Assembly (NCBI GenBank): GCA_023445495.1
Contig: JAEXLC010000012.1
Location: forward strand, 1 to 11,715
Reading direction: 5' to 3'
Length of the DNA stretch: 11,715 bases
Origin: Pseudomonadota bacterium
GTDB lineage: Bacteria > Pseudomonadota > Alphaproteobacteria > Sphingomonadales > Sphingomonadaceae
Below, in pieces: positions 8,201 to 11,715 of the stretch; position 1 is the stretch's first letter, and the number at the start of each line of letters is the position of its first letter. Below the pieces are notes generated by a model. It was not told the origin of the DNA, made no database searches, and saw nothing but the letters and a program-made list of their open reading frames with translations. Position numbers and translations under genes: made by a program.

Positions 8201-8555
8201 GGCCGCGGATCAGCACCGCGGTCGGCTCGCCCGAGGGGTGAGTCGAGTCCCCCGCCGCCTGCAGGCGCGAGGTGGTGATGCCCGGCACGCGCTGGAGCGC
8301 GCCCGCCACCGAGGTGTCCGGGAAGGCGCCGATATCGGTCGCGGTGATCGAATCGACCACCGTGTCGGAATCGCGCTTGATCGTCTGCGCGCTTTCCAGC
8401 GCCTTGCGGACGCCGACGACGACGATCGCGCCGCTGTCGTCTTCCTGCGTGGCTTCGGGTGCCGTGGCGGTCTGCGCCTGGGCAATGCCGGCCAGGCCCA
8501 TCAGAGCCACGGCCGCCAGCGAGGCGCCGCCCCGCAACAAAGTGATCTGCTTCAT
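5208..8555 (-). CDS. TonB-dependent outer-membrane receptor, Xanthomonas/Caulobacter carbohydrate type
   Basis: 1115 residues. It should carry a large ligand, by context an alpha-glucan oligosaccharide, across the outer membrane using TonB-ExbBD energy. Residues 1-27 are a signal peptide ending AQA before Q28. The likely TonB box is in GAIVVVG (42-48). The plug domain runs from about 60 to 180 (VVDSITATDIGAFPD, then GALQRVPGI, VLIRG, and EGGLAGTVNLRTR). The rest is the beta-barrel, ending FQFGARFKF with the terminal Phe expected for BAM insertion. There is no N-terminal carboxypeptidase-like or signalling extension. Twelve cysteines fall in six consecutive pairs (248/268, 409/415, 578/596, 664/674, 741/755, 1035/1036), probably loop disulfides. 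The ATG at 8555 is preceded by two GGAGG motifs. First gene of the four-gene unit; no SusD lipoprotein accompanies it. Receptor identity is very secure; ligand is inferred. Confidence 0.96.
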   Translation of the reverse strand: MKQITLLRGGASLAAVALMGLAGIAQAQTATAPEATQEDDSGAIVVVGVRKALESAQTIKRDSDTVVDSITATDIGAFPDTSVAGALQRVPGITTSRLQAAGDSTHPSGEPTAVLIRGLTFVRTEFNGRDSFSADANRGLNFNDISPELMAGVDAYKNQTAEMIEGGLAGTVNLRTRLPFDQKGLVVAGNAKASYGTRSKEWTGEFSGLISNTWDTNIGRFGLMANFARSHVVTRTENVIMDKIDTYCSAGATNAQGNGVLTNGTVNCSANPFGGSGWAYIPDGIRYSQVDYDRTRRGISAAAQYENNAGNFRMTAQYNDSEYHNAWLERASHVILDGNYFGTPAFNPRATTALGRAPGTSAFVFGPDGMLQSGTLTQAHGSWRGSGDSTQDAINTGSAVPGLPFVNYCGLNAACATLQDGLYFQNEARNFDHRERTQDLSGNISWDVTEKLHVNLDVQHIWANTTNDDILVAVGSMANVQYSTNKDGTPNVKLLPGSNVNYAAGGLSNPHNYWMPFVQAHMEDNDAKETAFRGDIGYDFDEGGWLDSLKVGARYADRAQTVRYSTFNWSPVAASWNCNGPGFNIDNTTGGAYPSCNAGHPAFKGYGAGMWESVTLGSGFYDGSVYDNPALVYMNRATLMDRARLVQGVSGSTTGSPMGWEPICDRADATVEGCYLPSEVMHVKEKTTAAYAMLRFGGDNANIGGVNIRGNIGLRYVRTSIDSDGSVGYPTTTTFTYYQPCGSALPATWIVNPMCFVTPAVAAFASGGGSANTYEASYDNWLPSFNLRLGLDDKSFIRFGYSRGMSRPDFGLLRNFVAIQGPTLDGSATSPYLIRNSAGTVTGYNFVFRAESGFPALKPITADQFDLTFEHYFGRSSSFTIDGFYKKLNSSIAYGEFIRSFTNNNSTQTVQMRGPRNGSDGGTLKGFEVAFQTFFDFLPGALSGLGTQLNYTFVDQSGINNSNLVTAGALDSGGTGGFGAGLDTSGGRGVVMDSHQLAGISKHTFNAVMLYEKGPVAMRVAYNWRSRFLTDNLDCCIGLPVFQKQAGFLDGSLRFSLAKWVELSVEGSNLLGTTSVFQQQIFGDTSKTPGAKPVYRDANWSRVDRRFQFGARFKF

Positions 8556-8811
8556 CTTTCCTCCCTCCGTCGCGCCTTTGCGGCGCTGTTGCACGTGCGG
8601 CACCGCAGGGCCCCCGCCCCGCAGCGTCGCTTCAGATTCCCAATCGGTGCTTCAAGGCGCGGATGCGCGAAACGCGCGCAGGGCAAGGCCCGGCGCTGTC
8701 GCGCATGATCGCAAGCCGGCTATGCCGTGCTTCCCCCAAGACACCCTCCATTGTGCCGGCCCCGCTCTCCGGCGGGACCATCCACTTGCGAGCTGCCCGG
8801 CTCGGGAAGCT
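8556..8811 (-). other. Probable 5' leader of the receptor gene
   Basis: GC-rich and without a credible gene on either strand. On the minus strand it would form a long leader if transcription starts in the AT-rich island. Tandem GGAGG ribosome sites lie at 8560-8564 and 8564-8568. Just upstream of them is a small hairpin, GCGCC (8572-8576) with GGCGC (8582-8586). I see no known riboswitch and no clear promoter hexamers here. Confidence 0.4.
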
Positions 8812-8831
8812 CTTTGCGTAACTTTGCGTAA
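8812..8831. repeat. Tandem direct repeat of CTTTGCGTAA
   Basis: CTTTGCGTAA occurs twice, exactly adjacent, and is followed at 8837-8842 by the inverted half-site GCAAAG. The 10-bp period puts both copies on one face of the helix, which suits cooperative regulator binding. Confidence 0.6.
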
Positions 8832-8860
8832 ATTGAGCAAAGCTGCAAGAGGGAAATTTT

Positions 8861-8875
8861 GCAGAATATTTCTGC
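8861..8875. promoter_or_regulatory. Operator-like palindrome GCAGAA-TAT-TTCTGC
   Basis: Perfect 6-bp arms around a 3-base centre, in the AT-rich island, just downstream of TTTTGCAG. Size and symmetry suit a dimeric repressor such as the LacI protein of this locus, but the binding protein is not shown. Confidence 0.4.
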
Positions 8876-8883
8876 GCCTATCT

Positions 8884-8898
8884 TGTTATTAAATAACA
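8884..8898. promoter_or_regulatory. Operator-like palindrome TGTTATT-A-AATAACA
   Basis: Perfect 7-bp arms around a single base. On the minus strand it begins two bases after the TATAAA at 8906-8901, so it would cover the transcription start if that is the -10 element. This is the position expected of a repressor site. Confidence 0.45.
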
Positions 8899-8900
8899 GT

Positions 8901-8906
8901 TTTATA
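8901..8906 (-). promoter_or_regulatory. Candidate -10 element for the receptor operon
   Basis: The minus strand reads TATAAA within the most AT-rich part of the window. No good -35 hexamer is found at 16-18 bases upstream (ATGCGA at 17), so an activator or an alternative start is possible. The implied leader is about 340 bases. Confidence 0.3.
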
Positions 8907-8960
8907 CTGGTTCTCAGCTTTGTTCGCATGAATTTCCGCAACCGCGAACGAGTCGGACGA

Positions 8961-9018
8961 TGCAATTTTGCCTTGCAATCAATGCAAATTTTGCACAACT
9001 TCGCGCAGCAATGCAAAG
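8961..9018. promoter_or_regulatory. Cluster of TGCAA/TTGCA half-sites
   Basis: TGCAA at 8961, TTTTGC at 8966, TTGCA at 8973, the perfect palindrome TGCAAA-T-TTTGCA at 8983-8995, and TGCAAAG at 9012 lie between the transporter stop and the candidate promoter. Half-sites in alternating orientation suggest one or more regulator sites upstream of the receptor promoter. No known operator is claimed. Confidence 0.45.
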
Positions 9019-9046
9019 CAGCGCCACGCCTTGCGCCCGCAAAGGG

Positions 9047-10567
9047 CTATTGCCGGGAGCCGGTATCGGCGCCGCGCGGGAGCGTGAGCGCGAAGCAGGC
9101 CGCGATCAGCAGCGCGGCAGCGGCAAGGACCAGCGCATATTCGGCCTGGCCGTGGAAGACGCGGCCGACCAGCGGCCCGAGCATCGTCGAGGCGACGAGC
9201 TGGGGGATCACCAGGAACATGTTGTGGATGCCCATATAGACGCCGGCCTTGCCCGGCGGCACGCTGCCGGCGAGCATGGCATAGGGCATCGACATGATCG
9301 CCGCCCAGGCGAGCCCCACCCCGATCGTCGGCAACCACAAGGCCATTGGATCGCCGACCAGCAGGAAGCCGACCAGCCCGGCGGCGCCGAAGCACAGGCA
9401 CAGCGCATGGGTCAGCCGCCGGCCGAGCCGCTCGCCGATGCCGGGCAGCAGCAGCGCGCCGAGCGCTGCGACGCCGTTATAGCCGGCGAACAGCACCCCC
9501 ACCCAGTCGGCCGCCTCGTTATAGCCGGGCGAGGCCGGATCGGCGGTGCCGTAATGGCGCAGCGCCAGCGCGGGCACGGTGTAGATCCACATCGCGAACA
9601 GGCCGTACCAGGTGAAGAACTGGACCACCGCCAGCCGCTTGAGCACCGGCGGCATCGAGCGGATGTCCTCGACGATCTCGAGCATCCCGATCGAGCTGCG
9701 GCCCAGGCGCCGCAGCCGCACCACCACTGCCTGGAGCAGCCCGAACAGGAAGCAGATGCCGGCGATCACATAGATCTCGCGCTTCCAGCCGGCGAGCGCG
9801 GCAGCCCCGGCGATCCCGGCGCCGGCCAGCATCCAGGCGACGCCGTGGCGGACCAGCGAGGCGGCACGCTCGGGCGACAAAGTCACCGGCGGCGCCGCAT
9901 CCTCGCTCGGGCGCGCCGGTGCCGGGCATTCGGGGGTAGTGACGATCGTCCAGCTCACCGCGACGAGCAGGCAGACCCCGCCGATATAGAAGGCGCTGCG
10001 CACCGATTGCGGCAGCAGATGCGGCTCGGGCTGGCCGCTCAGTCCCGCCCAATGGACCAGCATCCAGGGCAAGGCGGAAGCGAACACCGCGCCGATGCCG
10101 ATGAAGAACACCTGCATCGCGAAGCCGGCGGTGCGCTGCGCCTCCGGAACCCGGTCCGCCACCAGCGCGCGGAACGGCTCCATCGCGATATTGATCGAGG
10201 CGGTGAGCACCCAGAGCATCAGGCTCGCCGCCCACAGGCTGGTCGCATTGGGCATCAGGAACAGCGCGAGCGCGGTGCAGACCGCGCCGGCCAGGATATA
10301 GGGCCGCCGCCGGCCGAGCGGGCCGCGGGTGCGGTCGCTCAGATGGCCGATGATCGGCTGGACGAGCAGGCCCGTCGCCGGCCCCGCGATCCACAATATG
10401 GCAAGGTCGTCGAGCTCGGCGCCGAGCGTCTGGAAGATGCGGCTGGTATTGACGTTCTGCAGGCCCCAGACGATCTGGATGCCGAGCAGGCCGAAGCACA
10501 TGTTCCAGATCTGCAGCAGGCTGAGCCGCGTCATGCGCGGCGCGGCGCTCGCGTCGCCAGCTTGCAA
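9047..10567 (-). CDS. MFS sugar transporter, SLC45/maltose-type
   Basis: 506 residues with about 12 hydrophobic segments and a central cytoplasmic loop (about 212-240). It should move a mono- or disaccharide across the inner membrane, probably with protons. The family motif between segments 2 and 3 is clear: GHLSDRTRGPLGRRRPY (74-90). N-terminal GLQNVNTSRIFQTLGA (35-50) and the later WAAIMSMPYAML (421-432) are typical of the SLC45/sucrose-maltose carriers, including the MalY-type transporters near maltodextrin receptors in Caulobacter. The start is taken as TTG at 10567, because GAGGGGGGA lies just upstream and the next in-frame ATG (10534) has no ribosome site; the ATG would give 495 residues. 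It is divergent from the LacI gene and 491 bases before the receptor gene, so it is probably transcribed separately from it. Substrate is inferred from neighbours. Confidence 0.93.
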   Translation of the reverse strand: MQAGDASAAPRMTRLSLLQIWNMCFGLLGIQIVWGLQNVNTSRIFQTLGAELDDLAILWIAGPATGLLVQPIIGHLSDRTRGPLGRRRPYILAGAVCTALALFLMPNATSLWAASLMLWVLTASINIAMEPFRALVADRVPEAQRTAGFAMQVFFIGIGAVFASALPWMLVHWAGLSGQPEPHLLPQSVRSAFYIGGVCLLVAVSWTIVTTPECPAPARPSEDAAPPVTLSPERAASLVRHGVAWMLAGAGIAGAAALAGWKREIYVIAGICFLFGLLQAVVVRLRRLGRSSIGMLEIVEDIRSMPPVLKRLAVVQFFTWYGLFAMWIYTVPALALRHYGTADPASPGYNEAADWVGVLFAGYNGVAALGALLLPGIGERLGRRLTHALCLCFGAAGLVGFLLVGDPMALWLPTIGVGLAWAAIMSMPYAMLAGSVPPGKAGVYMGIHNMFLVIPQLVASTMLGPLVGRVFHGQAEYALVLAAAALLIAACFALTLPRGADTGSRQ

Positions 10568-10625
10568 TGCTCCCCCCTCACCGTTCTAATCTGGCCGTAT
10601 TCGGCTTTCCTCAAGCTTGGGCACA
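10568..10625. promoter_or_regulatory. Divergent promoter region of transporter and LacI genes
   Basis: 58 bases between divergent starts. On the minus strand TTGAGG and GATTAG are separated by 17 bases, a possible but weak sigma-70 promoter for the transporter. The palindromes CAAGCTTG (10612-10619) and GCCG-TATT-CGGC (10594-10605) are small operator candidates. The transporter ribosome site is GAGGGGGGA (10571-10579 on the plus strand as its complement). The LacI ATG has no good Shine-Dalgarno. Confidence 0.35.
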
Positions 10626-11639
10626 ATGGGCAGCAGTAGCAACAACAATACGACGCTGGAGGATCTGGCGAAGCTGGCCGGCGTGTCGATCTCGACCGTC
10701 TCGCGGGCGCTCAACGATCATCCGCTGATCAGTGCGCGGACCAAGCAGAAGATCTGGGCGCTGGCGCGCGACCATGATTATCCCTTCCGCCCCTATATGC
10801 CGGCCGCGCCGGTGGGGGCCGAGGGGACGATCGTGATCGTCACGCCGTTCATGCGCGGCCGGCCGCTGCCGCTCTCGCACCCCTTCTTCCTCGAGCTGCT
10901 CGCCAGCATCGGCGAGGCGGCGCGCGCGCGCGACTGCGACTTCACGGTGAGCCACACCACCCCGGCCAATTATGACGATCTGGTCGCCACCACCACGACC
11001 AGCCGGGCGAGCGGCGTGATCTTCCTCGGCCAGTCGATGCTGCACGACGCGTTCAACCAGCTCACCCAGACCAGCGCCAATTTCGTCGTGTGGGGCGCGC
11101 AGATGGCCGGGCAGCTCTATTGCTCGATCGGCTCGGACAACCAGCTCGGCGGCCGGCGCGCGACCGCGCATCTGGCGCGACTGGGGCGCAAGGCGATCCT
11201 GTTCCTCGGCGGCACCGATCCCGAATCGATGCAGCGCAAGCGCGGCTATGACGAGGCACTGAAGGAAGCCGGCATCCCCGCCGATCCCAAACTGGTGGTG
11301 CCGGTCGATTTCGAGCTCGAATCGGCCGATGCCGCGATCAGCCGGCTGCTGCGCCGCCATGTCCATTTCGACGGCATCGTCGCTTCGTCGGACCTGATCG
11401 CGCTCGGCGCGATCCGCGCGCTGCGCCGCGCCGGGGTGTCGGTGCCCGGCGATGTATCGGTGATGGGCTATGACGACATGCTGCTCGCCCGCCTCTCCAC
11501 GCCGGCGCTCAGCACGATCCGCCAGGACACGTTCGAGGCCGGCCGCCAGCTGGTCTCGCGCATCCTCGACCCCTCCCCCGATCCCAGCGCCGAACGCCTG
11601 CCGACCGACCTGATCGTGCGGGAGTCGTGCGGGGCCTAG
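10626..11639 (+). CDS. LacI-family transcriptional regulator of the sugar locus
   Basis: 337 residues. The N-terminal helix-turn-helix is classic (TLEDLAKLAGVSISTVSRALN, about 10-30), with I22 and S23 where LacI has its base-contacting Y17 and Q18. A periplasmic-binding-protein-like sensor domain follows from about residue 67 (TIVIVTPF; FDGIVASSDLIALGAIRALR at 248-267; VSVMGYDD at 277-284; closing LPTDLIVRESCG). It probably binds a sugar from the pathway and represses the transporter and receptor operon. The linker is unusual: YPFRPYMPAAPVG (52-64) replaces the YxPNxxAxxL hinge helix, with prolines at 53, 56, 59 and 62 and Ala61 where LacI has Leu56. The ATG at 10626 is preferred though its ribosome site is poor; the only upstream in-frame start is a TTG at 10617. 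Divergent placement from the transporter supports local control. Effector and operator are not shown by sequence. Confidence 0.95.
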   Translation: MGSSSNNNTTLEDLAKLAGVSISTVSRALNDHPLISARTKQKIWALARDHDYPFRPYMPAAPVGAEGTIVIVTPFMRGRPLPLSHPFFLELLASIGEAARARDCDFTVSHTTPANYDDLVATTTTSRASGVIFLGQSMLHDAFNQLTQTSANFVVWGAQMAGQLYCSIGSDNQLGGRRATAHLARLGRKAILFLGGTDPESMQRKRGYDEALKEAGIPADPKLVVPVDFELESADAAISRLLRRHVHFDGIVASSDLIALGAIRALRRAGVSVPGDVSVMGYDDMLLARLSTPALSTIRQDTFEAGRQLVSRILDPSPDPSAERLPTDLIVRESCGA

Positions 11640-11648
11640 GTATCCGTC

Positions 11649-11715
11649 ATCCCGGCGAAAGCCGGGATCTCATGCCGTAGCGCGGGGAAGGAGCCGCACG
11701 AGATCCCGGCTTTCG
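11649..11715. repeat. Inverted pair of REP-like palindromic repeats (truncated by window end)
   Basis: The first unit is ATCCCGGC-GAAA-GCCGGGAT (11649-11668), followed by CTCATGC. From 11694 the sequence runs GCACGAGATCCCGGCTTTCG, the reverse complement of the same unit and its flank, and is cut at the window edge. Two units facing each other about 30 bases apart resemble the BIME arrangement of REP elements. It begins nine bases after the LacI stop and could also block transcription, though no T-run follows. No transposase of the RAYT type is in the window. Confidence 0.75.

Noticed and set aside
8556..8603. Extension of the receptor start to 8603
   Set aside because: The extra 16 residues precede a normal signal peptide, and the ATG at 8555 has tandem GGAGG motifs at proper spacing.
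3654..8708. Very long open frame (1684 codons) on the plus strand, antisense to the receptor and first halogenase
   Set aside because: It is an antisense shadow produced by strong G/C third-position bias. Its translation is rich in Arg, Ala, Val and Asp with no domain, and the minus-strand genes are unmistakable.
8720..9016. 98-codon minus-strand frame across the AT-rich island
   Set aside because: No ribosome site, Lys/Cys-rich then Gly-rich composition unlike a protein of this genome, and it overlaps the probable promoter and operator elements.
8812..9018. CRISPR or satellite-like array in the repeat-rich island
   Set aside because: Repeats are only 5-15 bp, irregularly spaced and in both orientations; there are no uniform spacers and no cas genes. 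Operator sites are the better reading.
59..10567. SusC/SusD-type Bacteroidetes polysaccharide locus
   Set aside because: The GH97 enzyme is SusB-like, but no SusD lipoprotein gene is present, and the receptor ending, gene neighbours and base composition fit proteobacteria. Recent transfer of the block is not indicated by any visible change in base composition.
8960..10639. 559-codon plus-strand frame opposite the transporter
   Set aside because: Translation is Arg/Gln/His-rich and featureless, while the minus strand encodes a clear 12-segment MFS protein.

Overview
The window looks like chromosomal DNA of a sphingomonad or close alphaproteobacterial relative. The basis is very high GC with mostly G/C third codon positions, a long TonB-dependent receptor of the Xanthomonas/Caulobacter type, flavin halogenase-family genes next to that receptor, and dispersed palindromes of the form ATCCCGGC-GAAA-GCCGGGAT. 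The genus is an inference; no rRNA or other marker gene is present.

Layout, from right to left. A LacI-family regulator (10626-11639, +) ends just before an inverted pair of palindromic repeats (11649-11715, cut by the window edge). Divergent from it, after a 58-base gap, lies an MFS sugar transporter (10567-9047, -) with a TTG start. Then comes a 491-base non-coding stretch holding an AT-rich island (about 8812-9018) full of TGCAA/TTTGC half-sites and palindromes. This is probably the control region of the main operon. The operon runs on the minus strand: TonB-dependent receptor (8555-5208), a 10-bp intercistronic hairpin, an intact flavin-dependent tryptophan-halogenase-like gene (5147-3600), a degenerate paralogue of it joined by an ATGA overlap (3603-2104), and a GH97 alpha-glucosidase of the inverting, SusB-like class (2080-59).

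The genes read as one carbohydrate-utilisation locus. An alpha-linked glucan or oligosaccharide would enter through the receptor, be cut in the periplasm by the exported GH97 enzyme, and cross the inner membrane through the MFS carrier, with the LacI protein sensing a sugar. No SusD, GH13 enzyme or glucokinase gene lies in the window. The exact substrate is not shown by sequence.

The part without an obvious explanation is the halogenase pair. One protein keeps all recognisable active-site motifs. Its partner has lost two of three flavin-loop glycines, the catalytic lysine, the WxWxIP motif and the PLEST glutamate, yet stays intact and translationally coupled. The degenerate copy also carries a perfect palindromic repeat inserted in frame. 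These, together with the unusual hinge of the LacI protein and the palindrome-rich control region, are the points most worth following.
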